From Flavobacterium johnsoniae (lineage in GTDB: Bacteria; Bacteroidota; Bacteroidia; Flavobacteriales; Flavobacteriaceae): a stretch of 64,000 bases of DNA. The DNA is taken from assembly GCF_001879205.1 (NCBI RefSeq), contig NZ_MLFK01000002.1, positions 186,001 to 250,000 on the forward strand, read 5' to 3'. The position numbers and the translations under genes were made by a program. The notes below the pieces were generated by a model. That model ran no database searches, was not told where the DNA came from, and saw only the letters and a list, made by a program, of their open reading frames with translations. Shown here in pieces: positions 30,585-39,811 of the stretch. How positions within the stretch are numbered: the first letter of the stretch is position 1; the number at the start of each line of letters is the position of its first letter.

Positions 30585-32045
30585 ATGAAAAAAATATTTA
30601 TAATTCTACTCACTGCAGCAACATTTTCATCTTGCTCGAATGATTTAGAAAATCTAAACATAAACGTTAAGGATCCATCAAACGTACCTGGGGAAGCATT
30701 ATTTACAAGTGCTCAAAAAAGTTTAGTTGACCAGATGACGAATACAAATGTAAACAACAACATTTTTCGATTAATTAATCAATATTTTACCGAAACAGTA
30801 TATACTGATGAAAGTAATTATGATTTAGTAACCAGAACAATTCCTGAACAGCATTGGCAATTTCTTTACAAAGATGTATTAAAAGATTTAGATCAAAGCG
30901 CCAAAAATATTAATGCTACTCCAGTTGGTTTAACAGAAAATCCTCTAGACAAGCAAAACAAACTTGCGATCATTGAGGTTTTAAATGTTTATACTTATGC
31001 AATATTAGTAGAAACCTTTGGTAACGTTCCTTATTCTCAGGCACTAAATCTAAATTACAAAACACCTAAATATGATGATGGCCTAACTATTTATAAAGAT
31101 CTTATATCCAGGTTAAACACCGCTATAGGAAAACTTAACACGGGAGGTAAAAGCTTTGGAGATAACGACAGAATTTATGGTGGAGATGTAACTAAGTGGA
31201 TCAAATTTGCAAATACTTTGAAATTAAGAATGGGTATTACTATATCTGATATTCCTGCTGAAAGTGCATTAGCACAAGCGACCGTTTCTAGTGCGGCCCC
31301 TTTTGTATTTACATCAAATCTTGACAATGCCGACCTTAAATATTTAACAGCAACACCAAATACGAATCCATTATATATAGATCTCGTTGCCAGTGGTCGT
31401 GACGATTTTGTTCCTACGAATACATTAATAGACAAAATGAATGCCTTAAATGATCCAAGACGTGCAAAATATTTCGACAACAATATGGATGATCCTTCTA
31501 CTCCGGAAATTGAATATATTGGCGGAGAAAATGGCGCAAGTAATTCATATGCCCAAAAAACTCACATTACACCAACAATTAAGGCTCCTGATTTTCCCGG
31601 AACAATTTTAGATTATGCCGAGACAGAATTTTTATTAGCCGAAGCAGCTGAAAGATCTTTATATGGAACTCCATCTGATGCTGAAGGACATTATAATGCA
31701 GCAATAACAGCTTCTATATTAGATTGGGGAGGAACAGTGGCAGATGCAACAACTTATCTGGCTAATCCAGCCGTAGCATATACAACTGCTGCCGGAACCT
31801 GGAAACAAAAAATTGGAACTCAAAGCTGGATCGCTTTATATAATAATTCCTTTGAAGGATATTCTTCTTACAGAAGACTAGACTTCCCTGTTTTGGTCAA
31901 ACCAGCCGACGCAGTATCTGATATACCAATGCGTTATACTTATCCAATTATTGAACAATCTTTAAATAAATCTAGTTATACACAGGCGAGTGCCGCAATT
32001 GGAGGTGATAAAGTAGAAACGAAGTTATTTTGGGATAAATTTTAG
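30585..32045 (+). CDS. SusD/RagB-family nutrient-binding lipoprotein 1
   Basis: A 486-residue surface lipoprotein that should cap SusC 1. The lipobox is FSSC with Cys17, followed by SNDLENLN. The helical SusD core includes KLAIIEVLNVYTYAILVETFGNVPYSQAL. Landmarks from the SusD-like_2 group are present, including KFANTLKLRMGITISDI and DYAETEFLLAEAAERS. It begins 11 nt after the susC stop, so it is co-transcribed, and a terminator follows. Confidence 0.92.
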   Translation: MKKIFIILLTAATFSSCSNDLENLNINVKDPSNVPGEALFTSAQKSLVDQMTNTNVNNNIFRLINQYFTETVYTDESNYDLVTRTIPEQHWQFLYKDVLKDLDQSAKNINATPVGLTENPLDKQNKLAIIEVLNVYTYAILVETFGNVPYSQALNLNYKTPKYDDGLTIYKDLISRLNTAIGKLNTGGKSFGDNDRIYGGDVTKWIKFANTLKLRMGITISDIPAESALAQATVSSAAPFVFTSNLDNADLKYLTATPNTNPLYIDLVASGRDDFVPTNTLIDKMNALNDPRRAKYFDNNMDDPSTPEIEYIGGENGASNSYAQKTHITPTIKAPDFPGTILDYAETEFLLAEAAERSLYGTPSDAEGHYNAAITASILDWGGTVADATTYLANPAVAYTTAAGTWKQKIGTQSWIALYNNSFEGYSSYRRLDFPVLVKPADAVSDIPMRYTYPIIEQSLNKSSYTQASAAIGGDKVETKLFWDKF

Positions 32046-32064
32046 ATATTGATTATTTTAAGAC

Positions 32065-32094
32065 AAAACCACCTCAAAAAGAGGTGGTTTTTCT
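32065..32094 (+). terminator. Terminator after susD 1
   Basis: A perfect 10-bp stem AAACCACCTC / GAGGTGGTTT (32066-32075 and 32081-32090) with an A5 loop and a T-run, 20 nt past the stop. It separates the two susCD pairs into different transcripts. Confidence 0.92.
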
Positions 32095-32298
32095 GTTTAA
32101 AAGTTACAGAAAAAACAATTATTCCATCCATTTTCTTAAATTTAACATTTCAGTTAATAACGATATTTTTAATTATTATCAAATTATGCCTTTCTAATTG
32201 CGAATATCAAAACTATAACTGTTTTTTAACGCTAAAAAAACAATATCTTATAGTAAAATCATAATTTAACGAAAAAAAAAGCATTTTATATTAGGTAG

Positions 32299-32340
32299 AT
32301 TAACAAATTATTAAGATTTTTGTCGAACTAATTCAAAATA
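32299..32340 (+). promoter_or_regulatory. Two-block conserved leader before the second susC
   Basis: The same two 15-nt blocks as at 27242 recur here (32299-32313 and 32326-32340) with identical spacing and a different sequence between them. Block 2 ends 7 nt before the ATG. Confidence 0.6.
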
Positions 32341-32347
32341 TTTAAAA

Positions 32348-35300
32348 ATGAAACTAAAGTTCAATGGATTCTTAGTACTTTTATTAGTACTAGTTGCGCA
32401 ACTTTCTTTTGCGCAAGAAAGAGCTGTTTCTGGAACAGTTTCTGATAATGCAGGAATGCCTTTACCAGGTGTGAGTGTATTAGTTAAAGGAACAAAAACA
32501 GGAACACAAACTGACTTTGATGGTAAATTCTCTATCAAAGCATCTTCAAGCCAAGTTTTGGTATTTAGCTACATCGGGATGAAAACCCAAGAAGTAGCTG
32601 CAAGTTCTTCTACTGTAAATGTAAAATTAGCAGATGCGGGAGCGCAAGAACTTGAAGGTGTTGTAGTAACTGCCTTTGGTATTAAAAGAGAGAAAAAATC
32701 TCTTGGTTACGCAACAACAACTTTAAAAGCAGATGCACTTACAGCTGTAGTAAACACTAACCCTTTTGAAACATTATCAGGAAAAATTGCTGGGGTTGAC
32801 ATTACTGCTCCATCACAACCTGGAGCTGCAACAAAAGTTATCATTCGTGGATTGAATACTATTACAGGTAATGCAGGACCACTTTACATCGTTGATGGAT
32901 CTCCAATTAACAATACCTCTACTGGTACAAGTAATAATGGTGTTGCATCAGTAAGCAGATCATACGATTCTGGAAACGGAGTTAGTGACCTTGACCCTAA
33001 CAACATTGAAAGTATGACAGTTCTTAAAGGAGCTGCAGCTTCTGCATTATACGGATCAAGAGCTGGAGGTGGTGTAATTATCATTACAACTAAAAAAGGA
33101 AAAGCAAACACTGGTATCAAAGTTGATATGTTAGCTTCGACAGAATTTAGTGAAGTTGCTAGAGTTCCACATTTACAAAATGATTTTGGACAAGGATGGA
33201 GCGGAGCTGGATACACAGGATCTGGTGCAAGTAATGAAAATGGATCTTGGGGACCTAAATTCACAGGAGAACTTAGACCTTGGGGAACTGTTTACAATAA
33301 CAGTCAGCAAATTAAACCTTATGTTGCTTTAAAAGATAACGTAAGAGATTTTTACAACACTGGTATATTAGCTACACAATCTGTAAACTTAAGCGGTGGT
33401 GGAGACACATCTGACTTCTCTTTAGTATTTTCAAATGTAAATAGTGATGGAGTTGTTCCAACAGATGTTGATCAATACAAGAAACAATCTATTGGTTTCA
33501 ATGGAGGATTAAAAGGTAAAAGATTCACTTTAAGAACTTCATTAAACTACGTATACAAAAACCAAGCTGTAGTTAACACAGGACAAGGTGATGACGCAGG
33601 ACAAGGTTCTACATTACAACAAGATTTATTACAAATCCCAAGAGACATTAGTATAGTTGATTTAAGAGATTACAAAAACAATCCTTTTAACAGCCCTTCT
33701 TACTATTTCACTCCTTACGCTGCAAATCCATATTTTTCAGTTAACGAGAACAGCACTAAAGTTTACGGAAACAACGTTTTTGGTAATGTTAACTTAAGCT
33801 ACAAAATAACTGATAAATTAACAGCTTCATGGCAAATTGGTGGTAACGTAAGATCTGAAAGATTAAAAAGTTACGGAGCTATTGTAAATTATTTACCAGG
33901 AAGCCCGCAAGATATTGCTGGAAGTTTAACTGTAGGTGGAGTTACTGAAGGAAGATCTGAATTCTCAGAATTTGATACATTCTTCAACCTTAACTACAAC
34001 ACAAATTTAAGTGAAGACTGGACATTAAACCTTTTAGGTGGTGTTAACTACAACAAAAGAGAGAATGATCAGTTAACTAATACAATTACTAACCTTGGTA
34101 TCCCTGGATACTATGAACTTTCAAACTCAGCGGTAAGACCTACTATTACACAATCTAATAGTTTGAGAAAAACTGGAGCAGTTTATGCATCTGCAGAATT
34201 TGCTTTCAAAAACAGATACTTTGCTACAATTACAGGAAGAGAAGATGTAACATCTACTTTACCAATTGGAAACAACGCTTATTTTTACCCAGCTTTATCT
34301 TTGGGTGCAATTGTAATTGATAACGGAAGTACTTTCTTAAAATTAAGAGGTGCTGCTTCTAAAATTGCAAATGATACTAACCCTTATGTTACTGAAAATT
34401 CATACATCTCTGGATCTGCTGCTGCAAACTTTGGTATAATTGCATCTCCAATTGGAGGAGTAAGTTTCTATGAAGCTTCTGGAAGATTAGGTAATTCAGA
34501 ATTAAAACCAGAAAGTACAGTTGAGTATGAAGTTGGTGCTGAAGGATCATTATTCAAAAATAGAATTAGCTATGATGTTGCTTTGTACCACAAAACAACT
34601 TCTGATTTAATTGTTAATTTACCATTAGATCCATCTACTGGTTTTACACAAAAAGCTATCAACGCAGGAGACATTGTAAACAAAGGTATTGAGCTTTCTA
34701 TTACTGCAAGCCCAATCAAAAACAAAGATTTTACTTGGAGCTTAACTTACACTTTCACTAAAAACCTTAATGAGGTTACTAAGTTAGCTGACGGTTTTGA
34801 CAGAATTGATTTAGCAACAGCTTATGGTGTTTCTTTCTCTGCTGTAAAAGGACAACCAATTGGAGCATACTATTCTCTAGTACCAAAAACTACTCCTACT
34901 GGTCAACCAATCGTAAGCCCAACTACAGGTATTAATGTACAAACTACAGATTTACAAAATATTGGAAATGCACAACGTAATTTTGTAATGGGTCTACAAA
35001 ATAACTTCAAATACAAAAACTTTAATTTAGGTTTCTCTTTAGACTGGAAAGATGGAGGAGAATTCTACTCTTACACAAAAAGACTTTCACATTTCGTAGG
35101 AAATGGTATTGAGACTACTTACAACGACAGAGGACCGTTCATCGTGCCTAACTCAGTTAATGAAGTAATAACTAATGGTGTTGTAAGTTATGTTGAAAAC
35201 ACTACTCCTGTTGCTTGGGATCAAGTAGCAAATTACTACAACCCTCAAAACAATGTATCTTCTGAAAGCACTCACGTAATTGACAAAACTTTCGTAAGAT

Positions 35301-35536
35301 TAAGAGAGATCAACTTTAACTATGATTTCCCTTCTTCAGTTAGCAAAAACATGGGACTAAACAAAATTACATTAGGTATCTACGGAAGAAACTTATTTAT
35401 GTGGACTCCAGGAGAAAACCCATATACAGATCCAGAAACAGGAACTTATGGAACAGGTGTACTTTCAGATTTAGGAGAATTTGGAACTAACCCTTCACAA
35501 AGATCAGTAGGTGGAGTTTTAAAATTATCATTCTAA
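32348..35536 (+). CDS. SusC-family TonB-dependent outer-membrane transporter 2
   Basis: A 1062-residue channel partnered with the next SusD. The signal peptide (KLKFNGFLVLLLVLVAQLSFAQ) is followed by VSGTVSDNAGMPLPGVSVLV, a CarboxypepD_reg-like domain. The TonB-box-like LEGVVVTAFG comes next, then plug motifs GPLYIVDGSPINN and LDPNNIESMTVLKGAAASALYG, then a barrel ending GGVLKLSF. The first 130 residues closely resemble SusC 1, but the barrel differs. Codon choice in this unit (many GCT, AAC, TAC, GGA) looks more selective than in SusC 1, suggesting strong expression; this is an impression, not a calculation. Confidence 0.92.
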   Translation: MKLKFNGFLVLLLVLVAQLSFAQERAVSGTVSDNAGMPLPGVSVLVKGTKTGTQTDFDGKFSIKASSSQVLVFSYIGMKTQEVAASSSTVNVKLADAGAQELEGVVVTAFGIKREKKSLGYATTTLKADALTAVVNTNPFETLSGKIAGVDITAPSQPGAATKVIIRGLNTITGNAGPLYIVDGSPINNTSTGTSNNGVASVSRSYDSGNGVSDLDPNNIESMTVLKGAAASALYGSRAGGGVIIITTKKGKANTGIKVDMLASTEFSEVARVPHLQNDFGQGWSGAGYTGSGASNENGSWGPKFTGELRPWGTVYNNSQQIKPYVALKDNVRDFYNTGILATQSVNLSGGGDTSDFSLVFSNVNSDGVVPTDVDQYKKQSIGFNGGLKGKRFTLRTSLNYVYKNQAVVNTGQGDDAGQGSTLQQDLLQIPRDISIVDLRDYKNNPFNSPSYYFTPYAANPYFSVNENSTKVYGNNVFGNVNLSYKITDKLTASWQIGGNVRSERLKSYGAIVNYLPGSPQDIAGSLTVGGVTEGRSEFSEFDTFFNLNYNTNLSEDWTLNLLGGVNYNKRENDQLTNTITNLGIPGYYELSNSAVRPTITQSNSLRKTGAVYASAEFAFKNRYFATITGREDVTSTLPIGNNAYFYPALSLGAIVIDNGSTFLKLRGAASKIANDTNPYVTENSYISGSAAANFGIIASPIGGVSFYEASGRLGNSELKPESTVEYEVGAEGSLFKNRISYDVALYHKTTSDLIVNLPLDPSTGFTQKAINAGDIVNKGIELSITASPIKNKDFTWSLTYTFTKNLNEVTKLADGFDRIDLATAYGVSFSAVKGQPIGAYYSLVPKTTPTGQPIVSPTTGINVQTTDLQNIGNAQRNFVMGLQNNFKYKNFNLGFSLDWKDGGEFYSYTKRLSHFVGNGIETTYNDRGPFIVPNSVNEVITNGVVSYVENTTPVAWDQVANYYNPQNNVSSESTHVIDKTFVRLREINFNYDFPSSVSKNMGLNKITLGIYGRNLFMWTPGENPYTDPETGTYGTGVLSDLGEFGTNPSQRSVGGVLKLSF

Positions 35537-35552
35537 AAAATAATATAGAAAA

Positions 35553-36992
35553 ATGAAAAAGATAGCAACATTAATAACAGCTCTTTTCTTATTGGTGTCA
35601 TGTGATGAAACATTTGACATTAATAGAGACCCGGATGCATTAGCTCCTGGACAAGCAAATAGCACTATTTTTCCTGCTGGTATTGCAGGTCTTGCAGGTG
35701 CTCAAGGATCTTACTATGCAATAATTGGTGGATTTTGGTCTCAATTTTGGACACAAAATCCAACATCTAATCAATATAGAGATATTGATCAATATAGTAT
35801 TGGAACAAATAGCTACCAAGCTGCATACACAGCTATGTTTGATGCATTAAACGACATTAGAGTTGTAAAAGCACAAGCTGCTAAAGAAGGAAACACGAAA
35901 TATTACTTAATGGCAACTGTACTTGAAGTTGAAGCTAATCAAGTTTTAACAGATTTATATGATGCTATCCCATATGCTGAGGCAAATAATGTAAACATCT
36001 TACAACCTAAATTTAACACAGGAAAAGAAGTTTATGACTTAATGATTGCTGATTTGAAAACAGCTTTATCAAAAGATTTAAATGCTTCTGTAGGTGATAA
36101 CCCAGGTAAAGATGACTTCCTTTTCCAAGGAGACATGACTAAATGGACAAAATTTGGTAATACATTATTGTTAAAACTTTATACAAGATTAACTGAAGTT
36201 GACCCAACATTAGCTCAATCTGGAATTACAACTTTAATTAATTCAGGTGCTGAATTTTTAGATGTTGATGATGCTGCTATGACTCAATTTGAAGATGCTG
36301 CTGACAGAAGTAATCCACTTTACGAATCAGATAGAAGACAATTAAATACTACTTTAAACTTAAGAGCTAGTAAAACATTATTTTCTTACTTATCAGTTAA
36401 TGGAGATCCTCGTTTAGCTAAATACTACAATCAACCAGGAAACCCAAACAACCAAGGTGATTTTGACAATACTTCTGTTCCTAACTTATCTTTAGTTATT
36501 TTAAATGCAAAAACTCCTGTTTTCTTTATTAGTAGAGAAGAGAGTAACTTTTTACAAGCTGAAGCTCTTACAAGATACTATGGAGGTGCTGGTGCAAAAG
36601 CTAAATATGATGCTGGTGTAACAGCTGCTATGGCTAGATTTGGAGGAGATGCTGCTCCTTTCTTAGCTGCTGGAGGAAAATATGAATTCCCAGCTGCTGG
36701 AACACCTGCTGCACAAATAGAAGCAATTATTACTCAAAAATGGATCGCTAGTTTCCCTGGAAACGGTTATGAATCATTCTTAGAGCAAAACAGAACTGGA
36801 TATCCTAAAGTTTCTGCTGTAGCACAAAGTAGTGAATTTTATGTACCTGGTCAATTTACAATTTCAGTAAAAGGTCAAACAGGTACTTTATTCCCAAAAA
36901 GAATTGTGTTACCTAATAACGTAAAATCTAGAAATCCAAATGCGCCAGCAATTAAAGCAATTACTGACCCAGTTTGGTGGGATGTTAACTAA
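35553..36992 (+). CDS. SusD/RagB-family nutrient-binding lipoprotein 2
   Basis: A 479-residue surface lipoprotein. Lipobox LVSC with Cys17; the following DETFD is acidic, as expected for surface-export signals in this phylum. Core helices include YYLMATVLEVEANQVLTDLYDAIPYAEA and KFGNTLLLKLYTRLTEVDP, read here as landmarks ATVLEVEANQ and GNTLLLKLYTRL. ESNFLQAEALTRYYGGAGA is the usual late helix. It starts 16 nt after susC 2. A SusD-like_2 type, as for SusD 1. Confidence 0.92.
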   Translation: MKKIATLITALFLLVSCDETFDINRDPDALAPGQANSTIFPAGIAGLAGAQGSYYAIIGGFWSQFWTQNPTSNQYRDIDQYSIGTNSYQAAYTAMFDALNDIRVVKAQAAKEGNTKYYLMATVLEVEANQVLTDLYDAIPYAEANNVNILQPKFNTGKEVYDLMIADLKTALSKDLNASVGDNPGKDDFLFQGDMTKWTKFGNTLLLKLYTRLTEVDPTLAQSGITTLINSGAEFLDVDDAAMTQFEDAADRSNPLYESDRRQLNTTLNLRASKTLFSYLSVNGDPRLAKYYNQPGNPNNQGDFDNTSVPNLSLVILNAKTPVFFISREESNFLQAEALTRYYGGAGAKAKYDAGVTAAMARFGGDAAPFLAAGGKYEFPAAGTPAAQIEAIITQKWIASFPGNGYESFLEQNRTGYPKVSAVAQSSEFYVPGQFTISVKGQTGTLFPKRIVLPNNVKSRNPNAPAIKAITDPVWWDVN

Positions 36993-37005
36993 TAAAAAAT
37001 AGATC

Positions 37006-37644
37006 ATGAAAAAAATATATATACAATTAATGGTAGTTCTTGTTTCTGGATTATTGTTTACATCTTGTGACGCAGATTCAAGTGCTAATGTTTCGAAGGT
37101 AACTTTTTACCCGAACTTAACCATGCATGGTGATGAATTGGTTGTCCTAAATCAAGGAGAAACTTACACTGAAGCAGGTGTTGATGCTGAAGCAAACGGA
37201 CAATCACTTCCAGTAAAAATAAGTGGTACTGTAGACACAAGCAAACCAAGTATGTACAAGATTAACTATTCTGCTGTAAATACTGACGGATTTCCAGCTA
37301 CTTTAACTCGTACTGTAGTTGTTTTAAGTACTGCACCAAGTACTATTAATTTAGAAGGTTCATTTGTTAGAGGTGCTAACGTTAACGTTGTAACAAAAAT
37401 AGGCGACAGAAAGTATGTTTGCGACAATGCTACAGGTTATAATGTAGATGCTGACAATCTAACTTTGGAATTCTATAACATAGATGACAAACAAATTTAC
37501 GCTCCTTACAACCCAAGCGCTTCTGAATCAGGAATTTCTGCAGAAAGCAATATTGGAACCATAACAGACAAAGATAACTGGAAATGGGTAATTTATGCTT
37601 CTTCAGTGTTTGGTACAGCTGAGAGAATATTTAAACGAATCTAA
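37006..37644 (+). CDS. Putative surface lipoprotein with DUF5011-like immunoglobulin domain
   Basis: A 212-residue lipoprotein (lipobox LFTSC, Cys21) 13 nt after susD 2. Residues about 45-107 match the DUF5011 Ig-like pattern: NQGETYTEAGVDAEANGQ, a middle SGTVDTSKPSMYKINYSAV, and RTVVV at the end. The C-terminal half is a separate beta-rich region (NLEGSFVRGANVNVVTKIG) resembling other SusCD-associated lipoproteins. It probably binds substrate or helps the SusCD 2 complex at the cell surface; no enzymatic motif is visible. Confidence 0.7.
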   Translation: MKKIYIQLMVVLVSGLLFTSCDADSSANVSKVTFYPNLTMHGDELVVLNQGETYTEAGVDAEANGQSLPVKISGTVDTSKPSMYKINYSAVNTDGFPATLTRTVVVLSTAPSTINLEGSFVRGANVNVVTKIGDRKYVCDNATGYNVDADNLTLEFYNIDDKQIYAPYNPSASESGISAESNIGTITDKDNWKWVIYASSVFGTAERIFKRI

Positions 37645-37654
37645 AATTATTAAA

Positions 37655-38152
37655 ATGAAAAAATTAAAACTAAATATAACACGTGTACTTGTAGCAATAC
37701 TTGTACTTACGTCATTTGTAGCTTGTGACGAAGTTGGTGATACTGATCCAGGAGGAACATCTGCTGAAGCATTTGCTGGGGATTGGTTTATTTCTGCAAC
37801 AAATCCTGCTGGAGCACCAGTGTCAAGCCACTTATTGTTTTCTACATACAATACTGCGGCTAATGACAATACTTTATGGTTAGATGATCATAATCTTGCT
37901 GCTGCTAAAAAATTCAAAGTTAAAGTAACTTTCAATAACGATGGAACATTTTCAGTAACATCTGCAACTAGTGCTTACGGTACAAAAACTGTAACAATAA
38001 CAGATGGTAAAATTGAAAAAAACGCAGCTACTACTCAGGGAGGACACACTGTAGACAAAATCTCTTTCAAAGCTGAGTTTAGTGGAGAACCAGGAATTAT
38101 CTACTCTTACGTAGGTGAAAAGAGAACTGGTTTCTTAGAAGACGAATACTAA
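37655..38152 (+). CDS. Hypothetical lipoprotein at the end of the susCD 2 operon
   Basis: A 165-residue protein from the ATG at 37655. The frame is open from 37595, but the signal sequence MKKLKLNITRVLVAILVLTS begins here. Lipobox FVAC with Cys24, followed by acidic DEVGDTD. The rest is beta-strand rich with AFAGDWFISA near the start, resembling calycin-like lipid or ligand binders; I do not recognise a named family. It is 10 nt after the previous gene and ends at a strong terminator, so it is the last member of a four-gene unit. Confidence 0.7.
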   Translation: MKKLKLNITRVLVAILVLTSFVACDEVGDTDPGGTSAEAFAGDWFISATNPAGAPVSSHLLFSTYNTAANDNTLWLDDHNLAAAKKFKVKVTFNNDGTFSVTSATSAYGTKTVTITDGKIEKNAATTQGGHTVDKISFKAEFSGEPGIIYSYVGEKRTGFLEDEY

Positions 38153-38177
38153 AAATAAAATTCTTTTAGTATATTTT

Positions 38178-38209
38178 AAACCGCTCTGTTAATTCAGAGC
38201 GGTTTTTTT
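38178..38209 (+). terminator. Terminator of the susCD 2 operon
   Basis: A perfect 11-bp stem AAACCGCTCTG / CAGAGCGGTTT (38178-38188 and 38195-38205) with a 6-nt loop and seven T. Confidence 0.93.
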
Positions 38210-38225
38210 ATATAAACATAATACC

Positions 38226-38233
38226 TATATTTG
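38226..38233 (+). promoter_or_regulatory. Possible -7 element directly ahead of rlmB
   Basis: TATATTTG matches TAnnTTTG, but it ends only 4 nt before the rlmB ATG. If used, the transcript would be leaderless or nearly so. No TTTG is found at -33. Confidence 0.35.
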
Positions 38234-38237
38234 TTCC

Positions 38238-38972
38238 ATGGAAAAAGAACATCAAATATTTGGCATTAGAGCCATTATAGAAGCAATACAAGCAGGTCAG
38301 GAAGTCGATAAAGTATTTATACAAAAAGAGATTTCGGGTGAATTAATGAAAGATTTAATGAAGGTGATGAAACGTGCCAACATTAATTTTTCTTATGTTC
38401 CTGTCGAAAAACTAAACCGATTAACACCTAATAACCACCAAGGTGCTGTGGCTACGATTTCGCCAATAGGATTTATCGATATAGAGCATCTTGTAGAATC
38501 AACTATCGCTTCGGGTTCAAAACCATTATTTTTAATTTTAGACCAAATCTCTGATGCCAGAAATTTTGGCGCCATCATTAGAACTGCTGAATGTACCGGC
38601 GTTAATGGTATTATAGTTCAAAAAGCAGGTTCAGCACCCGTAAATGGAGACACAGTAAAAACATCAGCAGGTGCCGTTTTTAATGTTCCAATCTGCAAAG
38701 TTGAACACATTAAAGATGCAATATTCTATTTACAGGGATCCGGAATCAAAACTGTTGCCGCTACCGAAAAAACAGACCAAAATATTTATGACTTATCATT
38801 AAACGAACCTCTAGCTATTATAATGGGTTCAGAAGATAGAGGTATAAACCCTTCTGTTCTTAAAATTGTAGATGAAAAAGCAAAACTGCCAATGTTTGGT
38901 TCAATAGGATCACTTAATGTTTCTGTCGCTTGCGGTGCATTTTTATACGAAGCAGTACGCCAGAGAAGTTAA
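38238..38972 (+). CDS. rlmB: 23S rRNA (guanosine-2'-O-)-methyltransferase RlmB-type (SpoU/TrmH)
   Basis: A SAM-dependent SPOUT methyltransferase of 244 residues. An N-terminal substrate-binding domain starts EKEHQIFGIRAIIEAIQAG. The catalytic domain has LDQISDARNFGAIIRTAE (motif 1), IIMGSEDRGINPSVLK (motif 2) and SIGSLNVSVACGAFLYE (motif 3 with the knot). It is the usual length. Substrate G2251-type 23S rRNA methylation is the family role; a related tRNA methylase cannot be excluded by eye. Confidence 0.88.
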   Translation: MEKEHQIFGIRAIIEAIQAGQEVDKVFIQKEISGELMKDLMKVMKRANINFSYVPVEKLNRLTPNNHQGAVATISPIGFIDIEHLVESTIASGSKPLFLILDQISDARNFGAIIRTAECTGVNGIIVQKAGSAPVNGDTVKTSAGAVFNVPICKVEHIKDAIFYLQGSGIKTVAATEKTDQNIYDLSLNEPLAIIMGSEDRGINPSVLKIVDEKAKLPMFGSIGSLNVSVACGAFLYEAVRQRS

Positions 38973-39009
38973 AGCATCAAAAATAGAATGACAACTTAAT
39001 AATAATTAA

Positions 39010-39810
39010 ATGTCTTCAAAGTTTGCTCATAACATAGTCCATAAAAAAAAAACTTATCTCATTGTAATTTTTTTAATTACAACCATGAGTTATGGGCAGA
39101 CAACAAAGTACAATCAGTACTGGGGTGAAATGCAGTTTAACAGAACCATAAGTGAAAAATGGTCTGCAGAACTTGATTTAGCCACCAGTTACAGCAGTAC
39201 GGCATCATCTCCAAACATATTCGAGAAAAACACACAAAGATCATTTAGAGGATGGGGACATTACTATTTGTCTCCACGCTGGAAATTATCCTCATTTATT
39301 GGATACTTCAGCAACAAAGATGTTCCTGAAATTGGGCAGTTCGAATCTCCAGAATGGCGATTTGCTTTACAAGCAATTTACTACTTTCATAAAACCGGCT
39401 ATACGCTGAGTACCAGAATGCGAACGGAACTTCGGCATATGAAAAATGAAGACGATACATATGAAAATGTTATACGCTATCGTCAGCAAATAAAATACAT
39501 ACAACCCATCAACAGTAAATTTCTACGTAAAGGTGTTATTTATGCTATTGCTTCTGATGAGATTTTCCTAAAATCGGAAACAAAAGTAACCGGCCTTAGT
39601 TTTTTTGACAGGAACCGATTAAATATTGGAGCCGGATACTTATTCACAGACGATATACAAGTAGAGATTACGTATGCCAATGAATATCTGCCCAGAGATA
39701 ACAACAATCAAATTGTAAACGCGGCATCTTTAACAATTACGTTTAACAATCTTTTTAAAAATCTGGAAAAAAAATTCCTCCATAAACCAGAAGAAAAACA
39801 TGATGAATAA
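39010..39810 (+). CDS. DUF2490 family outer-membrane beta-barrel protein
   Basis: A 266-residue secreted protein. A basic N-terminus is followed by YLIVIFLITTMSYGQ, a signal peptide. Alternating strands include YWGEMQFNRTISEKWSAELDLA, RHMKNEDDTYENVIRYRQQ and the DUF2490-typical LNIGAGYLFTDDIQVEITYANEYLPRDNNNQ, quoted here as GAGYLFTDDIQVEI. Function of the family is not established. Its stop is one base from the end of the convergent next gene. Confidence 0.75.
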   Translation: MSSKFAHNIVHKKKTYLIVIFLITTMSYGQTTKYNQYWGEMQFNRTISEKWSAELDLATSYSSTASSPNIFEKNTQRSFRGWGHYYLSPRWKLSSFIGYFSNKDVPEIGQFESPEWRFALQAIYYFHKTGYTLSTRMRTELRHMKNEDDTYENVIRYRQQIKYIQPINSKFLRKGVIYAIASDEIFLKSETKVTGLSFFDRNRLNIGAGYLFTDDIQVEITYANEYLPRDNNNQIVNAASLTITFNNLFKNLEKKFLHKPEEKHDE

Positions 39811-39811
39811 A

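Larger units (their letters stand above)
32046..32347. other. Intergenic region between the two susCD units
   Basis: A 302-nt gap holding the susD 1 terminator at its start and the conserved two-block susC leader at its end. Between them is AT-rich sequence without a clear TAnnTTTG box. A 71-codon frame from 32049 starts inside the terminator and is not credible. Confidence 0.6.

Noticed and set aside
32049..32264. A 71-codon plus-strand frame after susD 1
   Set aside because: It begins inside the susD terminator hairpin and its product is random I/L/K-rich sequence.
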